DNA from: Motilibacter aurantiacus
Lineage (GTDB): Bacteria; Actinomycetota; Actinomycetes; Motilibacterales; Motilibacteraceae
Assembly: GCF_011250645.1 (NCBI RefSeq)
Contig: NZ_JAANNO010000005.1
Location: forward strand, 292,382-351,088
DNA: 58,707 nt
Direction: 5' to 3'
In this document: positions 1 through 11,978 of the stretch, in pieces
Position numbering within the stretch: position 1 is the first letter of the stretch
Layout of the letters: the number at the start of each line of letters is the position of its first letter
Translations under genes and position numbers: made by a program
The notes under the pieces: model-generated
Databases searched by the model: none
Seen by the model: the letters and a program-made list of their open reading frames with translations, nothing else
What the model was told of the DNA's origin: nothing

Positions 1-346
1 CGACCCCGAGCCCACGCCGGTGACGCGTCAGATCACCAACGTGCTGCTGGGCGGCCTGAGCCTCGGGAGCGGCGCGTCCACGTCGCTCAACGTGCTGGGC
101 AAGGGAGCGATCCCGACCCAGGGCGTGAAGAGCGTCAACGTGGCCATCGTGGTCTTCGGCGGGCCGGGGGGCGCGACGCTGAACGTCACCGGTTCGGGGA
201 CGCCCAGCGTGGTCTCGGTCCCGGCGATGCGCGCGTCGACGGTCGCGCTGACGGTGCCGGTCGGCTCGGACGGCACTGTCCGCATCCAGAACACCGGCAC
301 CGGCTCGGCCAACGGCTCGGTCTTCGGGGTGGCCTGGACGGGCTGA
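1..346 (+). CDS. C-terminal end of a secreted surface-repeat protein (5' end outside window)
   Basis: The open frame runs in from the left edge (frame 2) and ends at TGA 344-346, so only the last ~114 residues are present. The fragment begins DPEPTPVT, which looks like the end of a Pro/Thr linker. One beta-rich module follows, with the motif NVLGKGAIPTQGVKSV. The same module ([17 protein letters not shown]) occurs near the C-terminus of the large glycosidase gene at 3016-7014, also directly after a Pro-Thr linker, so both proteins probably share a surface or sugar-binding tail. It resembles the LGKGG(I/V)P-type modules of actinobacterial cell-surface proteins. The catalytic or N-terminal part lies outside the window, so the function is unknown. 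Confidence 0.75.
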   Translation, partial: DPEPTPVTRQITNVLLGGLSLGSGASTSLNVLGKGAIPTQGVKSVNVAIVVFGGPGGATLNVTGSGTPSVVSVPAMRASTVALTVPVGSDGTVRIQNTGTGSANGSVFGVAWTG

Positions 347-380
347 CGCCCGCCCGCTGCGACACGCAGCGGCTGCTTCT

Positions 381-420
381 GCAGAACGGCCCCGGCTCGT
401 ACGAGCCGGGGCCGTTCTGC
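381..420. terminator. Perfect 40-bp palindrome, probable terminator
   Basis: GCAGAACGGCCCCGGCTCGT is followed at once by its exact reverse complement, so two 20-base arms meet with no loop. It lies 35 bases after the stop of the upstream partial gene and 27 bases before the TAGGGT -10 candidate of the next gene. A T-tract is missing, as is common in high-GC actinobacteria. Confidence 0.7.
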
Positions 421-446
421 GTGCCCTCCGGCCCGCGCTGCGCTGC

Positions 447-452
447 TAGGGT
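447..452 (+). promoter_or_regulatory. -10 box TAGGGT for the glycosyltransferase at 487
   Basis: TAGGGT fits the actinobacterial TANNNT -10 pattern. It would start transcription near base 459 and leave a leader of about 28 bases that contains the GGGGG ribosome-binding stretch before GTG 487. No clear -35 is seen. Confidence 0.4.
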
Positions 453-486
453 CGGTCCTCGATCGAGATCGAGTGGGGGCAGTCGC

Positions 487-1569
487 GTGAAGCTCTACGT
501 CAACGCGCGTTTCCTCACCCAGCGGGTCACCGGGGTCCAGCGCTACGCCATCGAGATCAGCCGCGCCCTGCTCCGGGCCGGGCTGCAGCCCACGTTCCTC
601 GCCCCGTCGAGCGCACCCGCTTCCGAGCTCGCCGACGAGCTCTCCGTGCAGCGCCGCGGACGTCTCGCCGGGCACCCGTGGGAGCAGTTCGAGCTCCCGT
701 ACCTCGCCCGCGACGGGATGCTGGTCAACCTGACGAACACGGGCCCGGTAGCTGTGCGGCGCCAGGTCGTGACGATCCACGACGCGGCCGTCTTCACCTT
801 CCCCGAGGCCTACTCCCCCGTCTTCCGCCGGTGGTACCAGGTGATGCTGCCCGTACTCGGTCGGCAGGCGCGCGCCGTCATGACCGTCTCCGAGTTCTCC
901 CGCAGCCAGCTCCTCGAGCACTGCCGCGTCCCGGCCGCCAAGGTCACCGTCACCTCGGGCGGAAGCCAGCACGTGCTCGGCACCGAGCCCGACAACGAGG
1001 TCCTCGAGCGCCACGGCCTCACCGGCCGTCCGTTCGTGCTGGCCGTGAGCAGCCAGAACCCGACGAAGAACTTCCCCCGGCTGGCGCAGGCGCTGTCGCA
1101 GCTGGACGGCTCGGGCTTCGACATCGTCATCGCCGGCGGGACGAACTCCCGGATCTTCAACGAGTCGACGTCCCTGCCGGACGCCGTCAAGCAGCTCGGC
1201 TACGTCACCGATCCCGAGCTGGTCGCTCTCTACCGGGCGGCCGGGTGCTTCGTCTTCCCCTCTCTCTACGAGGGGTTCGGGCTCCCGCTGGTCGAGGCCA
1301 TGGCCTTGGGCTGCCCGGTCGTCGCCTCCGACGCCGGGCCGATGCGCGAGATCGCCGGCGACGCCGCGGTCTTCGTCGACCCGCAGAGCGTGGAGTCCAT
1401 CTCCGCAGCCATCGCGCGTGTGATGGCCGATGCTGACCTGCGGGAGAGCATGAGCCGGCGCGGCCGCGAACGGTCGCAGCGGTTCGACTGGGACGCCGCC
1501 GCCGGCCGGCTGATCGAGGTCATCGAACGGGTCGAGCAGCGAGGCGCACGGCCGCAGCCACGTCGATGA
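487..1569 (+). CDS. Family 4 glycosyltransferase (GT-B fold)
   Basis: Predicted retaining GT4 enzyme of 360 residues that would add a sugar from a nucleotide donor to a growing EPS repeat unit on the inner face of the membrane. The N-terminus (KLYVNARFLTQRVTGVQRY) is the usual Gly-containing acceptor-domain start. The C-terminal donor domain has the family's E-x7-E signature in EGFGLPLVEAMALG, about residues 260-275. GTG 487 was chosen because the homologous start begins there and a GGGGG stretch precedes it; the frame is open further upstream. Its last 50 bases overlap the end of the convergent gene on the other strand. Donor and acceptor cannot be read from sequence. Confidence 0.85.
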   Translation: MKLYVNARFLTQRVTGVQRYAIEISRALLRAGLQPTFLAPSSAPASELADELSVQRRGRLAGHPWEQFELPYLARDGMLVNLTNTGPVAVRRQVVTIHDAAVFTFPEAYSPVFRRWYQVMLPVLGRQARAVMTVSEFSRSQLLEHCRVPAAKVTVTSGGSQHVLGTEPDNEVLERHGLTGRPFVLAVSSQNPTKNFPRLAQALSQLDGSGFDIVIAGGTNSRIFNESTSLPDAVKQLGYVTDPELVALYRAAGCFVFPSLYEGFGLPLVEAMALGCPVVASDAGPMREIAGDAAVFVDPQSVESISAAIARVMADADLRESMSRRGRERSQRFDWDAAAGRLIEVIERVEQRGARPQPRR

Positions 1570-2824
1570 GCCGCCCCAGGACGTCGGTAGCTGCGCGGCT
1601 GGAGCGCAGCACGGGAAGCGCGAACGGGCGTGCGATGCCGCCGGCCGTCGCCGGAGGGCCGAACTCCTCCACAGCGGCCGCGCGTGCGGCGGGGGTGGCG
1701 ACCGGCAGCGGGCGCGGAACGTGCCCTGCGGCGTGGATCTCCTCGTACATCGCGACCATCCCTGCGGCGATCGCGTCCCACGTGCGCTCCGCCGCGAGCG
1801 CCGCGCCCGCCGCGCGCAGGGCCTGCCATCGCTCGGGCGTCGAGACCAGAGCCGCCACGGCCTCCCCCAGCGAGACGACGTCTCCTTCAGGAACCAGAAT
1901 TCCTGCGTCCCCGATCACCTCGGGGATGGACCCGCTCGCGTAGCCGACGACCACGGCACCCGCGGCATGCCCCTCGACGATGACACGCCCGAACTGCTCG
2001 ACCCAGCGCGGAGTGGAACGGCTGGGCAGCAGCACGACGTGCGCGCCCCGGTAGACCTCGGCGAGCGCGGTGACGTCGGCCCAGGGCCGTACCTCGACGT
2101 GGCCTTCGACTCCCAGCTCGACCGCGCGGGCGCGTGCGGCGTCCTCCTCCGGGCCGCGGCCGACGACCACGAGCCGTGCCGGGCGCTCTCGCCGCACCCG
2201 GGCCAAGACGTCGACGGCGTCGACGACCCCCTTCTCGGGGACCAGCCGTCCGACGATGGTGAGCACCAGCTCCCCGTCGTCCAGGCTCTGCGAGCCGGGC
2301 CGCAGTGCGGCGTCGTCGAAGCCCAGCGGCAGCACGCGTACCTGCCCGGCGAAGCCCTTGCCACGCGCGACGGCCGCGGCCTGCCGGCTACAGGGGTACA
2401 GCGCGTCCGCGCGCGCGAACGCGCGCCGCTCGAGCCGGGCGAAGGGCGGAGGGAAGCGCTTGTCGAGGTTCTGTGCGGTGTACATGCTCACCGGCAGGTG
2501 GCCCGGCGCTGCGCGCAGGATCTGGGCCGCCACCAGGCTCACCGGCTCCTCGTGCACGTCGAGGACGTCGGGCCGCTCCTGGGCGATGAGGGCGCGCAAC
2601 GCGTCGTCCGGGACCGCGAAGCGGTGGCGGTTCACGTCCCCCGGGCGGTCGACCGGGAGCTCGCGGATGCGGAAGGGCTCCGCCGACAGCGTCTTCTGCG
2701 CACCACCGTCGTCCCACTCGCTCGGCACGACCAGCGTGACGTCGACTCCCGCCCGGGCCAGCGCGCGCTCGCGCAGCCGGTGCGAGGAGTCGCGGCCGGA
2801 GTGGTAGAAGCGCAGGACCCGCAC
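1520..2824 (-). CDS. Family 4 glycosyltransferase
   Basis: GT-B glycosyltransferase of 434 residues. The N-terminal half (VRVLRFYHSGRDSSHRLRER) resembles acceptor domains of GT4 enzymes. The C-terminal half carries GRLVPEKG and the E-x7-E type stretch EQFGRVIVEGHAAG. The frame stays open to 2926, but GTG 2824 is preferred because GGAAGGA sits seven bases before it. A C-terminal extension of about 70 residues (Ala-, Pro- and Arg-rich) goes beyond the usual family length. The gene is convergent with, and overlaps by 50 bases, the glycosyltransferase at 487-1569. The context indicates a role in EPS assembly; the sugar specificity is unknown. Confidence 0.8.
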   Translation of the reverse strand: MRVLRFYHSGRDSSHRLRERALARAGVDVTLVVPSEWDDGGAQKTLSAEPFRIRELPVDRPGDVNRHRFAVPDDALRALIAQERPDVLDVHEEPVSLVAAQILRAAPGHLPVSMYTAQNLDKRFPPPFARLERRAFARADALYPCSRQAAAVARGKGFAGQVRVLPLGFDDAALRPGSQSLDDGELVLTIVGRLVPEKGVVDAVDVLARVRRERPARLVVVGRGPEEDAARARAVELGVEGHVEVRPWADVTALAEVYRGAHVVLLPSRSTPRWVEQFGRVIVEGHAAGAVVVGYASGSIPEVIGDAGILVPEGDVVSLGEAVAALVSTPERWQALRAAGAALAAERTWDAIAAGMVAMYEEIHAAGHVPRPLPVATPAARAAAVEEFGPPATAGGIARPFALPVLRSSRAATDVLGRLIDVAAAVRLAARPVR

Positions 2825-2960
2825 GCCGTCGTCCTTCCCGCCGCGCATGCCGCGCGGTCGCCTCGCCGCCGGGCCGTCGCGGTGCCGACGGCCCGCGATG
2901 CACCGGTACGCCCTGACGGGGCGCATGGCCGCGCGAGCGGACCGCCGGCCCCTGACACGC

Positions 2961-2995
2961 CCGCGTCCCCGGCAGGGCTCCTGCCGGGGACGCGG
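2961..2995. terminator. Strong hairpin after the large secreted glycosidase gene
   Basis: CCGCGTCCCCGGCAGG, a three-base loop and the exact complementary arm form a perfect 16-bp stem. It lies 21 bases beyond the stop of the minus-strand gene at 3016, in the right place to end its transcript. Confidence 0.75.
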
Positions 2996-3015
2996 GGTGG
3001 ATCGCCTACGTGGGC

Positions 3016-7014
<3,999 letters not shown>

Positions 7015-7150
7015 GAATTGGGTGTCGGTGTGCCCGACGAACAAGGGCAGAGGCCGAACGGGTGGTCCCGGGTCTTTAGGCTCGGCCGGACGAGTGACCG
7101 GCGAGCCCGAGCGGCCGCGGCAAGATCACGCCGAGGCGCAGCCGGCTCGA

Positions 7151-7156
7151 TAGCAT
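7151..7156 (+). promoter_or_regulatory. -10 box TAGCAT for the glycosyltransferase at 7187
   Basis: TAGCAT matches TANNNT and lies 30 bases before GTG 7187, giving a short leader that contains GAGGAG. It is in the 172-base divergent space between the secreted glycosidase and this gene. No -35 was recognised. Confidence 0.35.
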
Positions 7157-7186
7157 CGCGAGGTCGTCGCACCTCGAGGAGCCCTT

Positions 7187-8275
7187 GTGTCACCGTCCCA
7201 GGAGCGCAGCTCGTCGGCGCCGCCCGTCCCGGGCGCTGTCCCCGCCGTCGCCCTGCTGTCCCTGGAGCCGTGGGACGACGTCTGGCGGCGCAACCAGCAC
7301 ATCGCGGCCGAGCTCGTCCGGCAGGGCCTCGTCGAGCGCCTCCTTTTCGTCGAGCCGCCCGCGCGGCGCCCGTTGCCCGTACGCCGCCCGGTCCCGGGGA
7401 TCAGCGTGGTGACACCCCGGCGGACGCTGCCCAAGCGCGCCGGGGGGAACGCGGCCGTGGGGCTGGCCCTGCGCGCCGGGCTGCTGCGCACCGCGGACCT
7501 GCTCTGGGTCAACGACCCCGAGGTCGGCGCCACCGCGGTGCGCCGCGGCCAGCCCGCGGTCTACGACGTGACCGACGACTGGCGGGAGGCGCCGGCAGCG
7601 CCGCGCGAGGTCCGCCGGATCGTGCGCGCGGAGGACCGGCTCGCCCGCACGAGCGCCACGGTCGTGTGCAGCCAGGTGCTGCGTACCCGCTGGCAGGAGC
7701 GCTACGGCGTCGACGCCGCCCTCGTTCCCAACGGCATCGACGCCTCCGCCTGGCGCGCGCCTGCCGCCCGGCCGCTGACCGGCCCCGGGCCGCACGTCGG
7801 CTACGTCGGCACCCTCCACCACGAGCGGGTCGACGTCCCGCTGGCGCTCACCCTCGCGGCGCACCCGTCGGTCGGGACGCTGCACTTCGTCGGGCCCGTC
7901 GCCCTCGACGCCGAGCACCGGGCCCGGGTGGAGGCCGAGCCGAAGATCCGCCTGCACGGGCCGGTCCCGGCGACGGACGTTCCCGCGTGGACGAGCGCGA
8001 TGGACGTGCTCGTCTGCCCGCACCGGATCACCCCGTTCACCCTGAGCCTCGACGCGATCAAGAGCTACGAGTACCTCGCCAGTGGCCGACCCGTGGTGGC
8101 GACCCCGACGAGCGGCTTCCAGCACCTGTCCGCGCCGCAACTGTGCGTCACCGACACCGACGGCTTCGTCACCGCGGTCGCCGACTGGCTCACCCGGCCG
8201 CCGTCCGGGTCCGACCGTGAGGTGGGCACGTGGGCGCAGCGCGCCCGCGAGTTCCGGGCTGCGTGGCCGCTGTGA
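7187..8275 (+). CDS. Glycosyltransferase (GT-B, TuaH/GT4-like)
   Basis: Predicted GT-B glycosyltransferase of 362 residues. The N-terminal domain includes LEPWDDVWRRNQH and YDVTDDW, stretches typical of TuaH-like teichuronic-acid and EPS transferases. The C-terminal part has VGYVGTLH and the donor-site stretch KSYEYLASGRPVVATP. GTG 7187 is supported by GAGGAG five bases before it. The stop overlaps the GTG start of the acyltransferase at 8272 (GTGA), so the two are probably translated together and may add and then modify the same sugar. Specificity is not predictable. Confidence 0.8.
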   Translation: MSPSQERSSSAPPVPGAVPAVALLSLEPWDDVWRRNQHIAAELVRQGLVERLLFVEPPARRPLPVRRPVPGISVVTPRRTLPKRAGGNAAVGLALRAGLLRTADLLWVNDPEVGATAVRRGQPAVYDVTDDWREAPAAPREVRRIVRAEDRLARTSATVVCSQVLRTRWQERYGVDAALVPNGIDASAWRAPAARPLTGPGPHVGYVGTLHHERVDVPLALTLAAHPSVGTLHFVGPVALDAEHRARVEAEPKIRLHGPVPATDVPAWTSAMDVLVCPHRITPFTLSLDAIKSYEYLASGRPVVATPTSGFQHLSAPQLCVTDTDGFVTAVADWLTRPPSGSDREVGTWAQRAREFRAAWPL

Positions 8276-8835
8276 CCGCGGCCCGGCTGGCCGCCGCCGC
8301 GCGCCGCCGCGTACGCCTGCTGGCCCAGCGGGCGGTGTCCTCGTCGCGGGTCTCGCTCGGCCCCCGCTGCGACGTCCGCGCCGGGGTGCGGCTGCGCGCG
8401 GTCGGGGCCGGCCGGATCGCCTTCGGCGCGGGGTGCGTGCTGGACGAGGGGCTCACGGTCGAGTCGCACGGCGAGGTCGAGGTCGGCGAGCAGGTGATCT
8501 TCGGTCACCACGTCACGATCGGGGCCCACGAGCGGGTCGTCATCGGCCGCGACTCCATGCTCGCCGAGCTCGTCTCCGTCCGGGACCACGACCACGACTT
8601 CACCGACCCCGACCGCCCCATCCGCGAGCAGGGCGTGCGCGTGGCGCCTGTGCGCATCGGCCGGGACGTGTGGATCGGCGCGAAGGCCACCGTGCTGCGC
8701 GGCGTGACCATCGGCGACGGAGCGGTCATCGGGGCCAACGCCGTGGTGACGAAGGACGTGCCGCCGTTCGCGGTCGCGGTCGGCGTGCCCGCCCGCGTCG
8801 TCGCCTACCGGCGGGCAGCCGCGGCCGAGGCGTAG
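8272..8835 (+). CDS. Left-handed beta-helix acyltransferase (sugar O-acetyltransferase)
   Basis: About 187 residues with hexapeptide repeats ([LIV]-G-x4) through most of the length, e.g. IGRDVWIGAKATVLRGVTIG and IGANAVVTKDVPP near the C-terminus, as in WcaF/maltose-acetyltransferase-like enzymes. It probably acetylates a hydroxyl of the polysaccharide or its precursor using acetyl-CoA. The start is set at GTG 8272, which overlaps the preceding stop as GTGA; an in-frame GTG at 8263 and an open frame back to 8230 are alternatives. The last 31 bases overlap the convergent glycosyltransferase. Confidence 0.8.
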   Translation: MTAARLAAAARRRVRLLAQRAVSSSRVSLGPRCDVRAGVRLRAVGAGRIAFGAGCVLDEGLTVESHGEVEVGEQVIFGHHVTIGAHERVVIGRDSMLAELVSVRDHDHDFTDPDRPIREQGVRVAPVRIGRDVWIGAKATVLRGVTIGDGAVIGANAVVTKDVPPFAVAVGVPARVVAYRRAAAAEA

Positions 8836-9956
8836 ACCTTCTCGTACTCCGCCCGCAGCCGGTCCCAGCTGAACTCCGGGAGCCGCGCCCGCCCGGCAGC
8901 GGCGAAGGACGCGCGCAGAGCCGGGTCGTCGAGCAGCCCGGCGACCGCGTCGGCGAGCGCGGAGGTGTCCTCCGGGTCGACCACCCGTCCGGTCCGCCCG
9001 TCCTGCACGAACTCCCCCGCTCCCCCGCGGCTGGTCACGACGACCGGGGTGCCCGCACGCCACCCCTCGAGGGCGACGATGCCGAACGGCTCGACCCGCG
9101 AGGGCATGACGAAGACCTCGGCTCGGTGCATCACGTCGGCCACCTGGCCGCGGCCCAGCGGCCCGGGGAAGAAGACCCGCTCCTCGAGGCCGAGGCGGCG
9201 GGCGTGGTCCTTCAGCCGGTCCAGCTCGGCGCCGCCGCCGACGATCACCAGGCCTACGTCGGGCCGGTCCGGCGCGACCTTGGCGAAGGCGTCGAGCAGC
9301 AGGTCGAAGCCCTTCTTGTGGACGACGCGGCCCAGCCCCAGCACGAAGCGGTCGAACGGCAGCGCGACCTCCGCGCGGGGCGCCTCGTCGACGTCCACGC
9401 CGTTGAAGATCACCTGGGACTTGGCCGGGGACAGCCCGAAGCGCCGGATCGAGTCGTCGAGGGTGAACTGCGAGCAGCCGGTGACGGCCGCCGCCTGGCG
9501 AACGCCGATCCGAAGCGCGGTCCGCATGGCGACCGAGGAGTCGTAGATGTCCTGGTCGTCCATGACCGTCTCCCCCTGCAACGAGACGACGAGCGGGCGA
9601 CGCAGGCGTCTGCTGAGCGCCGCCGCGTAGACGCCCTGCGCGCTGAAGCACTGGACGTGCAGCAGGTCGGGGCGGAACGCCCGGGCGGCGGCCGCGAGCT
9701 CGCGGTACGCCGCGACGGCCTCGGCGGGCCACCGCAGCGCCGCGCCCGCCGACGCCCGGGGCAGGGGGAACACGAACCGGCGCACCGCCAGGCCGTCGAG
9801 CACCTCGACCCGGGGCAGGTCGTCCTGCTGCCGGGAAGCGGTCCAGATCTCGACGTCGTGCCCGGCGCGGCGCAGGTTCACGGCGAGCCGCGCGCTGAGG
9901 ACCTCGACGCCGCCGACGGAGGGCGCGAAGGCGCTGGGCAGGAGCGCAATGCGCAC
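8805..9956 (-). CDS. Family 4 glycosyltransferase
   Basis: GT4 enzyme of 383 residues and typical length. It starts RIALLPSAFAPSVGGVEVLS, the Gly-rich loop that contacts the nucleotide sugar. The C-terminal donor domain has GLGRVVHKKGFDLLL and the E-x7-E motif in EPFGIVALEGWRAG. Its GTG 9956 starts two bases past the stop of the preceding gene (9958), so it is the third gene of a minus-strand glycosyltransferase operon (11885 to 8805). It probably adds one residue of the EPS repeat unit. Confidence 0.85.
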   Translation of the reverse strand: MRIALLPSAFAPSVGGVEVLSARLAVNLRRAGHDVEIWTASRQQDDLPRVEVLDGLAVRRFVFPLPRASAGAALRWPAEAVAAYRELAAAARAFRPDLLHVQCFSAQGVYAAALSRRLRRPLVVSLQGETVMDDQDIYDSSVAMRTALRIGVRQAAAVTGCSQFTLDDSIRRFGLSPAKSQVIFNGVDVDEAPRAEVALPFDRFVLGLGRVVHKKGFDLLLDAFAKVAPDRPDVGLVIVGGGAELDRLKDHARRLGLEERVFFPGPLGRGQVADVMHRAEVFVMPSRVEPFGIVALEGWRAGTPVVVTSRGGAGEFVQDGRTGRVVDPEDTSALADAVAGLLDDPALRASFAAAGRARLPEFSWDRLRAEYEKVYASAAAARR

Positions 9957-9957
9957 G

Positions 9958-10998
9958 TCAGCGACGTCCTTTCGGGATTGAGAGCAGTTCGCCGTAGAAG
10001 GTCAGCAACCGGTCCGCGTGCCGATCGAGCGAGAACTCGGCGCGCTGGCGCTCGCGCAGCTCGTCCCCGACGCGCCGGCGGGCCGCGTCGTCGCCGGCGA
10101 GCGCCCGCAGCAGGGCGGCGCACGCGTCGACGTCGCCCGGGGCGTACAGGCAGTCGCGGCGGGCCACCGTCTCCCGGTGCGCCCCGCTGTCCGTGGCGAC
10201 CACCGCGCAGCCGTGGGCCATCGCCTCGGCGACAGAGAGCCCGAAGCCCTCGATGCGGGTCGTCGCGAGCAGGATCGCGGACCCGGCCAGCAGCGGGTGC
10301 GGGTCGTGCACGTGGCCGAGGAAGTCCACGCTGTCGGCGACCCCGAGCTCGCCCGCGAGCTTCTCCAGGCTCGGTCGCAGGGACCCGTCGCCGGCGAGCG
10401 CGAGCCGCCACCCCTCGGCCCCGAGGCCCGACCGGGCCCACGCCCGCAGGCCCTCGTCCGTGTGCTTCTCCGCCTCGTGCCGCTGCAGCATGAGGACGCG
10501 GCGCTCGCGGTCGGTCGATGCCTGCGCGTCGGGCACGCCCGAGTGGATCACGACCGCGTCCTCGCCCGACTCCTCCGCCGCGTACCGGCTGATCGCGATC
10601 TGCGCGTCGAGCGCGGCGCGGATGCCCACCGCGGCCAGCCGGCCGGGCAGGCTGGCCCCGCGGCGGGCAGCGAAGTGCCTCGTCGTCACGAGCCGGGCCC
10701 GGGTGGCCGGCTTGGTCAGCGCACCGGCGAGCTCGGCCGCCGTCATGTGGACGTGCACGATGTCGGCACCGCGGGCGACGCGCAGCAGGCGGGGGACCAG
10801 CTGCCCGGTCGACGCCGCCGGGGAGTAGCCGATGCCCGGGCCGAGCTCGGCCGGCATCCGGCCCGGGTCCCCGCCGAGGACCTGCACGCGCCAGCCCGCC
10901 CGGAGGATGCGCGGCGCCACTGAGGAGATGTAGCGCTCGACCCCCGCGAAGGCGTCGCTGCGCACCGCGTGGACGACGAGCGGGGAGGTGCCGCTCAC
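9958..10998 (-). CDS. Family 4 glycosyltransferase
   Basis: GT4-like protein of 346 residues, second in the minus-strand operon. The N-terminus (VVHAVRSDAFAGVERYISS) has the Gly-Val-Glu loop of the family, and VLMLQRHEAEKHTDEGL takes the place of the usual G-R-x5-KG stretch. EGFGLSVAEAMAHGCAVVATD gives the E-x7-E donor site. The reading frame is open to 11148, but GTG 10998 overlaps the stop of the upstream GT2 gene as GTGA and matches the homologous start, so it is preferred. Likely an EPS sugar transferase. Confidence 0.82.
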   Translation of the reverse strand: MSGTSPLVVHAVRSDAFAGVERYISSVAPRILRAGWRVQVLGGDPGRMPAELGPGIGYSPAASTGQLVPRLLRVARGADIVHVHMTAAELAGALTKPATRARLVTTRHFAARRGASLPGRLAAVGIRAALDAQIAISRYAAEESGEDAVVIHSGVPDAQASTDRERRVLMLQRHEAEKHTDEGLRAWARSGLGAEGWRLALAGDGSLRPSLEKLAGELGVADSVDFLGHVHDPHPLLAGSAILLATTRIEGFGLSVAEAMAHGCAVVATDSGAHRETVARRDCLYAPGDVDACAALLRALAGDDAARRRVGDELRERQRAEFSLDRHADRLLTFYGELLSIPKGRR

Positions 10999-11885
10999 AG
11001 GCCCTGCCTGGCGGCGACGGCGCGCGGGCCCTGCAGGTAGAGCCGCAGCCGGCGCCGGTCGTCGTCGCGCCGGCGCACGGCGACGCGCACGGCCGCCCCC
11101 GCCACGACGGCCGTGCGGGCGACCTGCCAGCCGCCGGTGCCGTACCACTTGCGCAGGAAGGTCTCGACCCCCCGGTGGAACAGCATCTCCCGGCGTGCCG
11201 GGTCACTGCTGCTGCCCGCGCCGGCGTGCTCGGCGACCACGTCGGAGCAGAGCTGCAGCCGCCACCCACGGCGCTGCGCGCGCACCTGCCAGTCGCACTC
11301 CTCCGCGTAGAGGAAGAAGCGCTCGTCGAACAGCCCCACGTCGGCGACGGCCTCGGACCGCAGCAGGAGGACGGCCCCCACGAGGAAGTGCAGCCGCTGG
11401 CGGACGAAGCGCTCGAGCCCGAGGGCGTCCAGCCAGGCCCCCCAGGGCGAGGGGGCGGGCCAGTCGGCCCGTTGCGGCCGGCCCCCCTCGGCCAGCGCTG
11501 GCGCCACCGCAGCCACGTCGTGCGCACCGGGCGCCAGCAGCGCGCCCTGGAGCCGACGGACCAGGGCGGCGTCGGCCCGCGCGTCCGGGTTGAGCAGCAG
11601 GACGTCTCGCCCCTGCGCCTGCGCGCTGCCCAGCCCGAGGTTGACCGCTGCGGCGAAGCCGACGTTGCTGCCCGGGGCGAGGTACGCGTGGCCGTGCGCC
11701 TCGACCAGCGCGCGCACCTGCTCGTCGCCGCCGTTGTCCACCACGACGACCGGGCCGTCGTAGTCGTAGCGGCCCAGGCACTCCTCGAGGTCCGCGGTGT
11801 TGTGGTAGGCGACGATCACCGTGCAGACCGACGGGCGAGCCCTCTGCACCGTCGTCGACAGGGGCTCGCTGGTCACGAGAGGCAC
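10995..11885 (-). CDS. Family 2 glycosyltransferase (rhamnosyltransferase-like)
   Basis: GT-A fold enzyme of 296 residues and first gene of the minus-strand operon. VCTVIVAYHNTADLEECL is the GT2 nucleotide-binding start, LLLNPDARA the DxD-like metal site, and GLFDERFFLYAEECDWQVRA the ED-containing catalytic stretch typical of rhamnosyltransferases. A much longer open frame runs upstream to 13142, but that part is antisense to the polymerase gene and has no homologous features. GTG 11885 (or 11876) is chosen because it lies just before the conserved fold. Likely role: EPS repeat-unit assembly. Confidence 0.82.
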   Translation of the reverse strand: MPLVTSEPLSTTVQRARPSVCTVIVAYHNTADLEECLGRYDYDGPVVVVDNGGDEQVRALVEAHGHAYLAPGSNVGFAAAVNLGLGSAQAQGRDVLLLNPDARADAALVRRLQGALLAPGAHDVAAVAPALAEGGRPQRADWPAPSPWGAWLDALGLERFVRQRLHFLVGAVLLLRSEAVADVGLFDERFFLYAEECDWQVRAQRRGWRLQLCSDVVAEHAGAGSSSDPARREMLFHRGVETFLRKWYGTGGWQVARTAVVAGAAVRVAVRRRDDDRRRLRLYLQGPRAVAARQGL

Positions 11886-11951
11886 TCTGCCATTCGAAGG
11901 ACGCAGCCTCCCAGCGAACCCCGAACAATCACACGGACGCAGCCGTTCACC

Positions 11952-11957
11952 TAGAGT
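11952..11957 (+). promoter_or_regulatory. -10 box TAGAGT before the polymerase gene
   Basis: TAGAGT fits TANNNT and sits 21 bases before GTG 11979, in the 93-base space between divergent genes. The leader it would give contains GGAAGGGG (11967-11974), a good ribosome-binding site. Confidence 0.4.
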
Positions 11958-11978
11958 GGCTCCGACGGAAGGGGCTCG

